33,008 nt of DNA from a virus. Made by a program: the position numbers and the translations under genes. The DNA is taken from positions 1-33,008 of the IMG/VR virus record IMGVR_UViG_3300037485_000995. One strand, written 5' to 3'. Within the stretch, counting starts at the first letter, position 1. Each line of letters opens with the position of its first letter. Positions 20,151 to 29,819 of this stretch are shown here, in pieces. The notes beneath the pieces are model-generated. The model was given only the letters and a program-made list of their open reading frames with translations, did no database searches and was not told the origin of the DNA.

Positions 20151-20345
20151 TTATAATTTTGTTTTTACAAAGTTAATTAATTTATTGGGATCTTTCAACA
20201 ATAACAACGCTATGATAGTAAGAATTACCTCATTAAACGATAATTCCAAAGTATGGCTGTAATATTTCCAAACTTGCAGAAACAAAATACAAATACCGAT
20301 AATTGTAGTAACTACGTTTAATATATTATTCTTCAATTGGCTCAT
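20151..20345 (-). CDS. Putative holin (64 aa, two membrane segments)
   Basis: Two hydrophobic stretches, about residues 9-26 (LNVVTTIIGICILFLQVW) and 38-52 (NEVILTIIALLLLKD), with a short polar turn and a basic C-terminus (KLINFVKTKL), are the layout of a small class II holin. It lies two genes before the endolysin. Its first 20 bases overlap the end of the 51-residue gene in another frame. No family-specific motif is visible, so the call rests on topology and position. Confidence 0.65.
   Translation of the reverse strand: MSQLKNNILNVVTTIIGICILFLQVWKYYSHTLELSFNEVILTIIALLLLKDPNKLINFVKTKL
20168..20198 (-). promoter_or_regulatory. Possible internal promoter for lysis genes
   Basis: TTG (20198-20196) and TAACTTTG (20175-20168) on the minus strand lie 20 bases apart, matching the TTG / TAnnTTTG pattern, just upstream of the 86-residue membrane gene and endolysin. 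It sits inside the coding end of the putative holin gene, so the match may be chance. Confidence 0.35.
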
Positions 20346-20481
20346 CTATTTCAATCCACATTGTTATATCGCTATTTAAAGGCGCGAATATCTCCTTTGT
20401 GATAACATCACAATTAGTTAACATTTTGCCATTGTCGGCTGTTACGTGAATGTAATATCCTGGTACTGTTTCTATTTTCAT
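20326..20481 (-). CDS. Small hypothetical protein between tail adhesin and holin (51 aa)
   Basis: ATG at 20479-20481 (MKIETVPGYYIHVTADNGKM) to TAA at 20326-20328. It fills the gap between the repeat-rich tail protein (stop 20487) and the putative holin, overlapping the latter by 20 bases. The product is mostly strands, with an acidic end (MWIEIDEPIEE). It may be a small tail or baseplate accessory protein; no family is recognised. Confidence 0.65.
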   Translation of the reverse strand: MKIETVPGYYIHVTADNGKMLTNCDVITKEIFAPLNSDITMWIEIDEPIEE

Positions 20482-20486
20482 AATTA

Positions 20487-21878
20487 TTACGCTATTGTCC
20501 AACCTTTTGCGGTTGCGATTAATCTTTCTCCTGCTGTTAAACCTGCATAACCTGGATTTGATGAAACTGTTATTGTTTGTGCACCTGATGCTATACCTAA
20601 GTTTGTAAATATAGTTACAATATTAGCTTGACTTAATGACATTCCGCTATAAGAATGACCTCTCGTTGGATTAACTACATTACTTTTACTTAATGTTGTA
20701 TTATTAGCTAACCAGGAAGTAAAAACGGTGCAAACAGGTAAACTCAAGGCGGGTAATTCTCTTAAATTATAACAGTTGTTAAACATCTGGTTGACTGTAG
20801 TTACATTAGAGGTATTTAAAGCAGGCAAATACATTAAACTATTACAGCTATTAAACATACCTACCATAGTAGTAGCGGATGCAGTATTCAACAAAGGAAT
20901 TTCTGTCAAAGAGTTACAACCTGAAAACATATTTGAAAAGTTACTTCCAGAAGATGTAACCAATAAAGGTATTGTTGTCAATGACCTGCAAGCATTAAAC
21001 ATACTTGTAAAATTAGTTACAGTCGTTGTGTTAATTAAACCTACAGTTTCTAATGATGTACAATTGAAAAACATTTGAGAAGCATCTGTTCCCATAGTAA
21101 TTGCTGGGACTGTTTTAAGAGAGTAGCAGTTTTGGAACATACCAAGTGCATTAGTTGACGCTGAACAATTTAAAAGTGGCGCTATTTGCAAATTGTAGCA
21201 ACTGTCAAACATACTACTTACGTTTGTCGCTGAACTTGTATCAAAAGCATTAACCTCCTCTAACGCATAACAGTTAATAAACATACTATTAAATAGAGTA
21301 ATTCCAGTTGTTTCAGTTGGCTCAATATAAACAGACTTTAATGAATACAAATTATTAAATAAGTTAGTTGGATTAGTTGTACTCATTTGACGAATAGTTA
21401 TTTTTTCTAAACGTGCATATCTTATAACATTACTACTACCCGCCCAAGTAGGAAGACAGTTTGGAGTTCTGATGTCAAATTCTAACCATCCTGGTGCAAA
21501 TCCTTTGCCTAATGTTGCATTTTGAACTCCAAAGCTAACAAGCGTTAAATTTTGTCCTGCTTGTGGTGTAATTCTAACCAATGCTTGTCTAAATCCTTCA
21601 GTTGTTAGCGTTCCTGCGCTTAATGATGAAAATGTATGCTGATATGATGCTACGCTATTTGAAGCGTAATTTGTTGTTGTACCATCGCCCCAATCAACCG
21701 TATAAGCGCCTGTACACTGTAAAGCTACATAGTTAGCGCCATCGTCATATACTGCCATTAAACCTATAACCTCTTGAGTTCCTGGTGTTGGAATTGTTAG
21801 CCAATCGGTCGGTCGTGTCCAACTTGGCGTGTTACTTGAACCAGCAACTATTGGTAATTTAAAAGTCCCTACTGCCAT
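20487..21878 (-). CDS. Tail adhesin with DUF285/BspA-like leucine-rich repeats (463 aa)
   Basis: Residues about 1-170 hold a leading domain with VDWGDGTTTNY (61-71), a PKD-like motif. Residues 175-390 carry nine repeats of 22-26 (mostly 24) residues, such as NCYSLKTVP...MF and GCNSLTEIPLLNT...MF, with a conserved Cys-x-(S/N)-Leu start and Met-Phe end. This is the DUF285 / BspA-like pattern best known from bacterial surface proteins. The C-terminus ends GYAGLTAGERLIATAKGWTIA-like (last 20 residues), often seen in flavobacterial surface and phage proteins. Sitting between fibre genes and lysis genes, it is probably a receptor-binding or decoration protein of the tail tip. Confidence 0.8.
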   Translation of the reverse strand: MAVGTFKLPIVAGSSNTPSWTRPTDWLTIPTPGTQEVIGLMAVYDDGANYVALQCTGAYTVDWGDGTTTNYASNSVASYQHTFSSLSAGTLTTEGFRQALVRITPQAGQNLTLVSFGVQNATLGKGFAPGWLEFDIRTPNCLPTWAGSSNVIRYARLEKITIRQMSTTNPTNLFNNLYSLKSVYIEPTETTGITLFNSMFINCYALEEVNAFDTSSATNVSSMFDSCYNLQIAPLLNCSASTNALGMFQNCYSLKTVPAITMGTDASQMFFNCTSLETVGLINTTTVTNFTSMFNACRSLTTIPLLVTSSGSNFSNMFSGCNSLTEIPLLNTASATTMVGMFNSCNSLMYLPALNTSNVTTVNQMFNNCYNLRELPALSLPVCTVFTSWLANNTTLSKSNVVNPTRGHSYSGMSLSQANIVTIFTNLGIASGAQTITVSSNPGYAGLTAGERLIATAKGWTIA

Positions 21879-22186
21879 TAGTTGTAAATATTAAAAGTTA
21901 CTATTATGTTTCCAGTTGGTGCGTTAGTTGCATATATTTTTACACTACCAAAAAAAGATTCTGTAGCAGGTAAAATTTCAGCAGTTTTAACAATTGAAAT
22001 ACTTGCGTTTTGTGGAATAACATCAACAATGCTTGTATCTAAAATATTAGCATTTGAATAGTTATATTCATATAATCCACTAACTAATGACCAACTGCCA
22101 GAGGCTAATGTAACTGGTGTTACTTGTACAACATCAACTAATCCGTTTTGCAGTTGACCTTTTGGTATTTTTTTAGTTCCGTTCAT
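21878..22186 (-). CDS. Small tail-fibre-region protein (102 aa)
   Basis: A mostly beta protein (KKIPKGQLQNGLVDVVQVTP; ends IVTFNIYN) that looks like a fibre or baseplate domain on its own. It shares a single base with the genes on both sides (TAATG type), so it is translated in step with them. Similar sequence flavour to the last part of the 176-residue protein at 25528-26058. It probably belongs to the distal tail; no family is assigned. Confidence 0.65.
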   Translation of the reverse strand: MNGTKKIPKGQLQNGLVDVVQVTPVTLASGSWSLVSGLYEYNYSNANILDTSIVDVIPQNASISIVKTAEILPATESFFGSVKIYATNAPTGNIIVTFNIYN

Positions 22187-22410
22187 TATAAATAGTAATT
22201 AGCTTTTGTTGAAGGATTTAAATTATCATATAATATAGGTGTCATTTCAGCAATAAAACTACTTAAGTCAGCATTTGCATCCGCTAAATTATTGTAAGTT
22301 TTATGTGTATCAATTACGTTTATTAATTCCAAATTTGTTGGAAATAATCTAACATTTATTTTTGAATCATCCAAAGTAATGTTTTGGCTTTGTAGTGTAA
22401 ATTGTTCCAT
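22186..22410 (-). CDS. Small tail-fibre-region protein (74 aa)
   Basis: A short protein with a beta start (MEQFTLQSQNITLDDSKINV) and helical second half (LADANADLSSFIAEMTPILY). It overlaps the next gene by one base and lies 1 base from the large fibre gene. Possible fibre chaperone or small tail part by position; not identified by sequence. Confidence 0.6.
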   Translation of the reverse strand: MEQFTLQSQNITLDDSKINVRLFPTNLELINVIDTHKTYNNLADANADLSSFIAEMTPILYDNLNPSTKANYYL

Positions 22411-22411
22411 A

Positions 22412-25400
22412 TTATAAAGAATAAACTCCTAATGTTAATAAATCAAATTGCCCTGTGTTAGTTACTCCAGCACCCATACAACGTGAAGCCGTAAAATTCA
22501 AACCTTGCGTATCTATTGGTAAATTTGTGCTAATTGTACCCATTACAATACTTCCTGTTTCTTTATTTCTTACGCAATATTTTACTTCACTTGCATTGTT
22601 TTCGCTGTAAATTTCAATCGAATAAACAGTTGTTAATGCAGATCCAGCTGTTCTATTTGCTGGAAAGTTAACACCAAGATCAACTTTTGTTGCAGTTCCT
22701 GTCGCATCGTTGTGAAATACTTGAAGGTTTGTATCTAAAGCATCAGAACCAACCCCGATAATGTTAACTAATGATGAAACCAAAACAGAATCAGAATAAC
22801 CTAAATCCGTTGTTTGGCCAGCCATTCCGTAAAATTGTCTGCATCCAGAACCAAATGCAGTATCTGAAATATAAACATCACAAACATATTTAAAACCACC
22901 ACCAAGAAACCAAAGTAAAGCCGAACCCCTTGTTCCTGTATAACGACCAGCAGAAACTACCGAACCATAAAATCCTTTACGTACTTGTTTACTTGCGTAA
23001 TTTGTAGAAGATACAGACCTTGCAATTGTTGAACCTGTGGTTGCTATTGTAATACCACCGCTTGTAACTTCAGTAGTTGAATTGTTTGAATAATTAACAC
23101 CTCTAAATGTTTCGTGACCTCTTAATTTAGGAATAAAACCTTCATAATTAGGTATGTTTAAAGTAGTACCTACTAAAGTGGCAACACCAGTATAATTATT
23201 TGTTGTTAGCGTTATTGCATCTTGTTTAGCATCAAAATCAAGCCAATCTGTAAAACTCAAATATCCACTATTAACACCTGAAGCCTGACCGATAATTGAC
23301 TCAATATTTGAATTTGTCAAAAAACCATCAATTTGTGCTTTTGTATAATACTCTAAAACTCCAACACTTGTAGGTGTATAAAGAATGTTTATTTTATCAC
23401 CAGTTTGTAAAGTATCTGATATTGTTAATGTAGTAGTTACAAAAGAATATTGACTGCTATTAAGTTCCTGACCATTAACAAAAACAGCATAAATATCTGA
23501 AGGAGTGCCAGAAAGCGTGAAATTTTGAGCGCCTGAAAAACTAAATTCTTGCCTTGTTAATGGTACACCTAACAATAAATTTCCAGATCCTAAAACACTA
23601 TTTCCATTTATTGTTTTGATATTTGAACCAGAAACCAACAAATCCTGTTTATCGTTGAATGTACTCCAATCGGTTGAACTTAATGCGCCTCTATTTGTTG
23701 CGCTTGCCGTTGGTAAATTAAAGGTGTGCGTATCTGTTGCCGAACTAATTCCAAAGTCAGCGCCTGTTGTTCCTGTTGCAAAATATTGAGATTGTTCGGT
23801 TAAACCGTTTAAAGCATTTAAACCTGTAGAAAATGTAGTTATAATTTGCGATAAATGGCTATTTTCGGTATGCATTGTAATAGTACGACCACTATGCAAT
23901 ACATAAAATCTTACTGCTAATCTATCCGTCGCAAGTAATACAGTAGGAGGAACTGCTAACGCTGTAAAATACAAATCAATAGCCGTACCACCTGTTATAT
24001 TTTCAGGTGTTGCAGAATTTGAAGAAATTAAAGTAAAAGTAGTTCCATTATATTTATATAATTCGATATAAAATCGAGGACTACCACCGCCTGAGGATGC
24101 GCTAAAATATGTTTCAAAATTCCAATTACCTCCAGGAATTAATAATTTGTTTGGATTTCCTGAATCAGTAATGAATTGAGCAATATAACCATCTGCATTT
24201 ATAGTAAAATCCGTTCCAGCACCAATTACTGGTGTTCCGTCAATTTCTTTATAAGCAACACCGCCAATTGTACCCTGTGAAACGCTACCATTCAAATAGT
24301 AAGAAACCGAAGCCCCGCCACCGCCTGTAGTTGGGAAATTTGCCAAAGTACCATCACCTCTAACATATTGAGAAGCAACCCCAGCGCCAGTTACTGCAAT
24401 ATCTCCGCTTGATGTTATTGGACTGTTTGTAACGCTAAATGCGCTCGGCATTGTTAAACCTACACTTGTAACTGTGCCACCAGTTAAATCATCGGTTGTA
24501 GCAATTGTATAACTACCAACTGCTTTCTGTGGAAATTCTAAATTAACATTATTTGCAGTTAAATTATTAGCTTGTATTGTTCCTTCAAAATCTCCGCTAT
24601 TTACAGCAATCGTTCCATTATTATCAATAAATGCATAACTATTATTAGCATCATTTGCTGTATAAACATTGCTGGTATAAACATTTGTATATTCATCACC
24701 AAGTTGTACATTTAATGAATTTGTTGTGCTATTTCCATTATTTGTTACATATTGCAAGTCTATCAATTCCAATTCCCAAACGGCTGTATCATCTGTGTTA
24801 TCAGTACAAATGTATAAAGTTCCATCATCTAAAATCCATCTACTACCAACAATAAAACCTTTGGTTATATCATCGTAAATAGTTGGTGTCGTTGTGAAAT
24901 TATGAGATACTTCTCTAATTGTTACACCGCCATCACCCATCACATAAAGCCTTCCAGCTTCCCATTTCAATTCATAACCAACAGCGCAAATTTGCGCCAC
25001 ACCTTTTGAACCACCATAACCAGCATCAATGGTTCCCTCTTTTAATTTAGATCCATTATCTAAAATAATACCTACACCAGTATCAAATATGATATCATTT
25101 GTAGTTGTATTTCCGTTATCCGTTACATCTTGCAAATCTTGCGAACCACCGCCACCAGTACTTGATATAATTGGATTTAAAGGATCAGTGTCATCAATTG
25201 TTACATTTGTTCCAGCAACAACACTTTCTATGTACGAAGTTGGGATGTCCCCATCCCTATTAAAACCCGTATATTTGAGCGCTTCCAATCTTAACATCAA
25301 AGCTTGTGCGCTTGCAAATGTTTCTGGAGTACCCATATCAGTATCATCATAAACTGTGATATCAGTATATGAATATTCCCTTCTATTGCTACCGCTTTCC

Positions 25401-25525
25401 TCTACTATTTTAAATGTGCCAGCATCTGTTTTGCAATAAAATTTAGATAAAATAAAATTATCTGCATCGCTTGGAACGTGAAGCCACGTTTTAAGACTTT
25501 TTTTTCTTATTTCTAATGTAGCCAT
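22412..25525 (-). CDS. Large tail fibre / receptor-binding protein (1037 aa)
   Basis: Likely the main host-recognition fibre. The N-terminus (about 1-110) probably attaches to the tail. The shaft is Gly/Thr/Asn rich with fibre-type phrases: LQDVTDNGNTTTND and the related LQYVTNNGNSTTNS about 115 residues further on, GTVTSVGLTMPSAFSVTNSP with GDIAVTGAG, and ATNRGALSSTDWSTFNDKQD, all common in phage fibres and environmental sequences. The last 200 residues (from about ETFRGVNYSNNST) look like a separate beta-rich head domain for receptor or sugar binding. No intramolecular chaperone motif is visible. The protein lies between the 176-residue and 74-residue tail genes. Confidence 0.82.
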   Translation of the reverse strand: MATLEIRKKSLKTWLHVPSDADNFILSKFYCKTDAGTFKIVEESGSNRREYSYTDITVYDDTDMGTPETFASAQALMLRLEALKYTGFNRDGDIPTSYIESVVAGTNVTIDDTDPLNPIISSTGGGGSQDLQDVTDNGNTTTNDIIFDTGVGIILDNGSKLKEGTIDAGYGGSKGVAQICAVGYELKWEAGRLYVMGDGGVTIREVSHNFTTTPTIYDDITKGFIVGSRWILDDGTLYICTDNTDDTAVWELELIDLQYVTNNGNSTTNSLNVQLGDEYTNVYTSNVYTANDANNSYAFIDNNGTIAVNSGDFEGTIQANNLTANNVNLEFPQKAVGSYTIATTDDLTGGTVTSVGLTMPSAFSVTNSPITSSGDIAVTGAGVASQYVRGDGTLANFPTTGGGGASVSYYLNGSVSQGTIGGVAYKEIDGTPVIGAGTDFTINADGYIAQFITDSGNPNKLLIPGGNWNFETYFSASSGGGSPRFYIELYKYNGTTFTLISSNSATPENITGGTAIDLYFTALAVPPTVLLATDRLAVRFYVLHSGRTITMHTENSHLSQIITTFSTGLNALNGLTEQSQYFATGTTGADFGISSATDTHTFNLPTASATNRGALSSTDWSTFNDKQDLLVSGSNIKTINGNSVLGSGNLLLGVPLTRQEFSFSGAQNFTLSGTPSDIYAVFVNGQELNSSQYSFVTTTLTISDTLQTGDKINILYTPTSVGVLEYYTKAQIDGFLTNSNIESIIGQASGVNSGYLSFTDWLDFDAKQDAITLTTNNYTGVATLVGTTLNIPNYEGFIPKLRGHETFRGVNYSNNSTTEVTSGGITIATTGSTIARSVSSTNYASKQVRKGFYGSVVSAGRYTGTRGSALLWFLGGGFKYVCDVYISDTAFGSGCRQFYGMAGQTTDLGYSDSVLVSSLVNIIGVGSDALDTNLQVFHNDATGTATKVDLGVNFPANRTAGSALTTVYSIEIYSENNASEVKYCVRNKETGSIVMGTISTNLPIDTQGLNFTASRCMGAGVTNTGQFDLLTLGVYSL

Positions 25526-25527
25526 AT

Positions 25528-26058
25528 TTAGTAAGTTGTATTATTATAAACTTTTAAATGCAAATCAATTAAATCACTTCCAGAGCTTGTAACATCATCT
25601 AAAGAAAATTGGAAGGTTGTTGTTGTCAAAGGTTTAAAAACTATACTCAAAGCATTGTTATCAACTAACATATCACCGCTTTTAGATTCCAAAGTAAAAA
25701 ATACGCTATAAGCTGTTGTAGGCATTGCGTTTGTAAGTGTAACGGTGTAGGTATTTCCATTTGATCCAACAGCATTTAAGATACAACTTGAAATGTTACC
25801 TTGTGTTGCACTACTTGCACCAACTGTTCCAGATCCAATATTGATGCTTTTAACAACTCCAGAATTAAGTGCCAAAACAGCTTGAATATCTGTAATTGTA
25901 TCGTTTAATGCACCAATTACAGCTGTCAATGTATCTACATTATCAAACAAAGTGTCTGTGATTTCCTGTTCAACATCAGCGTGTTCAGTCTTTATGACCT
26001 TTGGTGTTTTATTTCTAATTTTAGCGTTAATAAACGCTGTTAATTCTGCTTGTGTCAT
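25528..26058 (-). CDS. Tail fibre-associated protein (176 aa)
   Basis: The first 70 residues are helical (MTQAELTAFINAKIRNKTPK, then EHADVEQEITDTLFDNVDTL), a start common in tail fibre proteins of Bacteroidota phages and presumably an attachment or trimerising segment. The rest is beta-rich (SGTVGASSATQGNISSCIL; FTLESKSGDMLVDNN), fitting a small trimeric fibre domain. It lies 2 bases before the large fibre gene in the transcript, so both may form one fibre assembly. Confidence 0.7.
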   Translation of the reverse strand: MTQAELTAFINAKIRNKTPKVIKTEHADVEQEITDTLFDNVDTLTAVIGALNDTITDIQAVLALNSGVVKSINIGSGTVGASSATQGNISSCILNAVGSNGNTYTVTLTNAMPTTAYSVFFTLESKSGDMLVDNNALSIVFKPLTTTTFQFSLDDVTSSGSDLIDLHLKVYNNTTY

Positions 26059-26062
26059 ATAT

Positions 26063-27211
26063 TTATATTAAATAATCTGTTGAATAATCTGAACTTGAAT
26101 AATCACCCGCTACAATGTTAAAACTCCACGAATAAGCCGATGTAGTTTCGAATGTTGAAGAAAATAAACCACTCGGCAATTCTATTGTGTAACTTCCTAC
26201 AGATGGAGTAAATGCACCCATTGAAATGTAATAAAAATCCCCATCAAACATTAAATAAGAACAATCATAAGAATATAAAACATTTCCTAAAGAATCTTTT
26301 AATTTTATAAATTTTCCAGTACCGTTTAATGTTGCGCCTAATTTATTTGTAATAAATTCAATTTGACCTACAAAATCATATAAACTTATTTGACCTACTG
26401 GATTATTTTCTATAATTCGTAAACCTTCATAAATTTGATATTGAAACGTAAAAAGATCGCTGTTGTTTATGTATGCAGAAAATTCCCCTTCTGATAAATT
26501 AGAATAGCCTAATCGCTCCGATCCTTTTACGTTTGTTTTGTTTGTCATTCTTAACCCATCAATATAAATAATATCGTGGATTAATAAAACATTTATTCTT
26601 TTAAATACAAATGGATCAATATTTACAAATTTATAATTTGTAACTTCCTTCAATAAGGCCCTTGTGCTTATTGTATTTCCTTTGCTTATTTGATAATAAT
26701 CTTTTACTTCCGTTTCATTATCCAAACGATCAAAAAAGCATCTTAATCTAATTGATTGATAAAAATCAACAATGTCATAAGATATCCCTTGAAAATATCC
26801 GTTTGCTTTATAGTCAAAACGTGTTGTTTGCTCTTCAGCTTCTTCCGTTATTAATATTTCATTTGAATACCAAACATCAGATCCAGTTGTTTTAACAAAT
26901 TTTAATCTAACAGGCTGAAATCCGAAATCAACATTTAAAAAATTAATTTCAAATGCAATCTGGTGAACTCCATTAATATCAGTAAATTCAAATATTGATA
27001 CATTTGTTGTAATATCGGCTAATGATGTATTTTCACAGTCAACAACAAAAACGGAAAAGTCATTGTCAAATGCGATTCCGTCAGCGTTGTTACTTATTTG
27101 CAGATAACTTTCTGAAGGTAATAATTGCACACAATCTGAATAGTTAATTTGTGAAATTTTTGGATTTTCACTATCTATTGTTTTCGATAATTTTATAAAA
27201 CTATAATCCAT
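26063..27211 (-). CDS. Distal tail / baseplate protein (382 aa)
   Basis: A beta-rich protein without membrane segments (start MDYSFIKLSKTIDSENPKIS; end SSDYSTDYLI). It overlaps the preceding 872-residue tail gene by 11 bases and is followed by fibre genes, the usual place of baseplate hub or upper-fibre proteins in siphoviruses. No enzymatic motif is seen. I do not recognise a named family; structure and position give the call. Confidence 0.65.
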   Translation of the reverse strand: MDYSFIKLSKTIDSENPKISQINYSDCVQLLPSESYLQISNNADGIAFDNDFSVFVVDCENTSLADITTNVSIFEFTDINGVHQIAFEINFLNVDFGFQPVRLKFVKTTGSDVWYSNEILITEEAEEQTTRFDYKANGYFQGISYDIVDFYQSIRLRCFFDRLDNETEVKDYYQISKGNTISTRALLKEVTNYKFVNIDPFVFKRINVLLIHDIIYIDGLRMTNKTNVKGSERLGYSNLSEGEFSAYINNSDLFTFQYQIYEGLRIIENNPVGQISLYDFVGQIEFITNKLGATLNGTGKFIKLKDSLGNVLYSYDCSYLMFDGDFYYISMGAFTPSVGSYTIELPSGLFSSTFETTSAYSWSFNIVAGDYSSSDYSTDYLI

Positions 27212-29819
27212 TTATTGCATCACTTAAATTAACTGCTGTTGTGTAAGATACTCCATTTACCTTTACTTTTTCTATCCTTGTGGGATTAATTAAAGGTACA
27301 CTATTGAAATCGTACAAAGTTATGAAAAAACCATCAATTTTGAACCAATTACGTTTTAATATTATTGAATCATAACCAACCTCGTTAATATTAATTAATT
27401 CAGTCCCTATTGTGTCAATGGTTACAAAGTCGCTTTCATTTCTTTGCTCTCCTTCAATTGTTAATAAATTAGTCATCCATTCATAGTCTAACTTTGTTGG
27501 ATGTATTTTTAAAACTCGGTTATTTGTGTCAACTACTCTTATAAATCCTTTTTGAGTGGCTAAATTATCCATCAATGTTTTGACTGTTTCAAATTCTGCT
27601 ACAACCTTTGTTTTAAACACCATCGGGGATAAAATTGCATCGCTTAAATCAGTTACATTAATATTCCCACCCTCAACAGTTGCAACTGTTTCTGATCCAT
27701 ATTTTGTTGAAAGTAAACCGTTATTTTTAAAGAATGTATTTTGTATTATTCCGCTTGGTTTGTATTTGGATGCTGTCTTTAAATAACTGCTCCAATATTT
27801 CATATTTCTTTTAATTGAATATCTTAAATTACTGTAATTGTTGCCAGATGACAAATTAAGTATTTCAGTGAAACCTTGACTTGTTCTATTTACATAAGAT
27901 ACATTGTTTAGCGGAAATTCTGTTTTTATAAATCCATCACCTTCAAAACTTGGTGTAAATCCACTCGGTGTTAATACTATTTTTTCACGCTCTAATGAAT
28001 AAACAGTGTAAGATCCTATATTTTCACCATCAATAATTTTAAAGTCAGAACCAACAACAAAACCCAACAAAGTCCAATCAAATGAAGCGCCTTCACCATT
28101 TAAAGTGTTGTTAAGTATTTCAAGCCTTCCGCTATTCATTCGCATTAATAAAACATTCACAAAACCGTCAATTGTTCCATCTGCTAATGGAAAAACATCA
28201 ATTAAAAATACTTTATCATCATTATCCAAAGAAGTGCTTTCTTTTGTGCTTATTCCTTGCCTTCTGGATGCCTCAATACTAAACGGATCACGAATATAAT
28301 TTACCTCTACTTTCTTAACATTTTCAACAAGTTTATTAGGTAACAAAAATTGTGCATCTGTATGTATGCTGTCAATTGTATTGCTTTCATCTTTGTTTTG
28401 TTCAAAAGTTTTATAAGAATAATTAAAAGCGTTTATACTATATCTATCGTTAAAATTTGTGTTAAACTCAGAATCTGGCGCCTGTAAAAATCCACCCAAA
28501 TCAACATTATTGTAAAAGTCATTATACTGCCCTATAAATACATTATTTTGGTTTATCTGATAGTCAGCATTCAATTCTTGTAATCCATCCGTTAAATCCT
28601 TAAAATTAACGTAAAAAGGCTTGTCAACATATTGCCTGATTAATTTACCATTAAATGCAAATTGTTCATAAAATTCACCAGCAACATCAAATTTTGGCGC
28701 CTCAAGTGTTAAACCTGAAATTGATTTTATATTTTGTTTTAATAAATCAATGTACCGAATTCCTTTTATAACGCTATTCATTGCCGTTGAAGTCGCTGTA
28801 ATATTTACACTTTCGCAATTATATGACAAATTAATTGTTCCTACTGGTGTTCCCGCTGGTGTTGTTAATGAATTTTGCCCTATTATACTGATCCAAATTT
28901 TACCGCCTGTTGGTAAAAAAGGAATTAACACTTCATAATCTTTATTACTTACTGCAAAATTATCATTTGTTGAACTTTCTAATGTTACAAAATCAAAATC
29001 ACCAGAAACATAAGAAGTGCCATAATAAACTCTAAATGTAAAGCTATTGAAAAACCCGCCAGAACTATAAACAAAATTAAAATTATTTATATTTATTCTT
29101 ATATCTGAAAGGCTGTTTAATGCTCTTATTATAGTTGATTCATCCCTTGCCGATTCTATTTCAGGTTGAGTAAATAATGAAGGTAAATAAGTATTTTGAA
29201 AAAATGTACTAAATGAATTCTCGATATTAAATGTATTTAAACTCCCTGTAATATTACATATTAAAGCATCTTGACCATACATTGGTTGATAAATATCCTC
29301 TTGTTCAAAACCGCTCCATTTACTGTTTTGCAATACTGGCTTTGCTTTTAATAATATATTTTCAGTTGCCAAAGGTGTAATTGTGTTTAAATCCAGATCC
29401 TTATTACTAAAAACATCAACATTAATATCTTTGCGCCTGTTTATTATTGCTCTGTTATTTTCCTGAATAATTTTGCACTCAAAATAAGTAAGTAAATCAG
29501 TTTTGGCCATTTGAAAATCAAGTAATCCAATAGTAAAATTAACACCGTTTTTCTTAAGTATAAATTCAACCTCACTTTCAAAACCATAAGTTTTGTAATA
29601 ATCCAACAATTGAAATAAACCCATTGTTAAACCATTATCAAAAGTTCCATCATAAAACTCCAGACTTACTTCCTCATTACCATAGCTTATATCCCTTCCA
29701 TAACGGCCTTTATCCTGTTCAACTGTAAAACTTGCACCATCGAATTTAACAGGCTCGGTTATCTCAATCAAGCCTGTTGTATCATTTTTAAAGTTTAAAT
29801 AAAATGTAAAGTTTTCCAT
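27201..29819 (-). CDS. Distal tail / tail-tip protein (872 aa)
   Basis: A large structural protein directly behind the tape measure gene, where the distal tail protein and tail-tip hub are encoded. The N-terminus (MENFTFYLNFKNDTTGLIEI ... KGRYGRDISYGNEEVSLEFY) recurs, in my recognition, in tail proteins of flavobacterial siphoviruses. The body is beta-rich with no clear lysozyme or peptidase motif. It starts 1 base after the tape measure stop and overlaps the next tail gene by 11 bases. Confidence 0.72.
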   Translation of the reverse strand: MENFTFYLNFKNDTTGLIEITEPVKFDGASFTVEQDKGRYGRDISYGNEEVSLEFYDGTFDNGLTMGLFQLLDYYKTYGFESEVEFILKKNGVNFTIGLLDFQMAKTDLLTYFECKIIQENNRAIINRRKDINVDVFSNKDLDLNTITPLATENILLKAKPVLQNSKWSGFEQEDIYQPMYGQDALICNITGSLNTFNIENSFSTFFQNTYLPSLFTQPEIESARDESTIIRALNSLSDIRININNFNFVYSSGGFFNSFTFRVYYGTSYVSGDFDFVTLESSTNDNFAVSNKDYEVLIPFLPTGGKIWISIIGQNSLTTPAGTPVGTINLSYNCESVNITATSTAMNSVIKGIRYIDLLKQNIKSISGLTLEAPKFDVAGEFYEQFAFNGKLIRQYVDKPFYVNFKDLTDGLQELNADYQINQNNVFIGQYNDFYNNVDLGGFLQAPDSEFNTNFNDRYSINAFNYSYKTFEQNKDESNTIDSIHTDAQFLLPNKLVENVKKVEVNYIRDPFSIEASRRQGISTKESTSLDNDDKVFLIDVFPLADGTIDGFVNVLLMRMNSGRLEILNNTLNGEGASFDWTLLGFVVGSDFKIIDGENIGSYTVYSLEREKIVLTPSGFTPSFEGDGFIKTEFPLNNVSYVNRTSQGFTEILNLSSGNNYSNLRYSIKRNMKYWSSYLKTASKYKPSGIIQNTFFKNNGLLSTKYGSETVATVEGGNINVTDLSDAILSPMVFKTKVVAEFETVKTLMDNLATQKGFIRVVDTNNRVLKIHPTKLDYEWMTNLLTIEGEQRNESDFVTIDTIGTELININEVGYDSIILKRNWFKIDGFFITLYDFNSVPLINPTRIEKVKVNGVSYTTAVNLSDAINGL

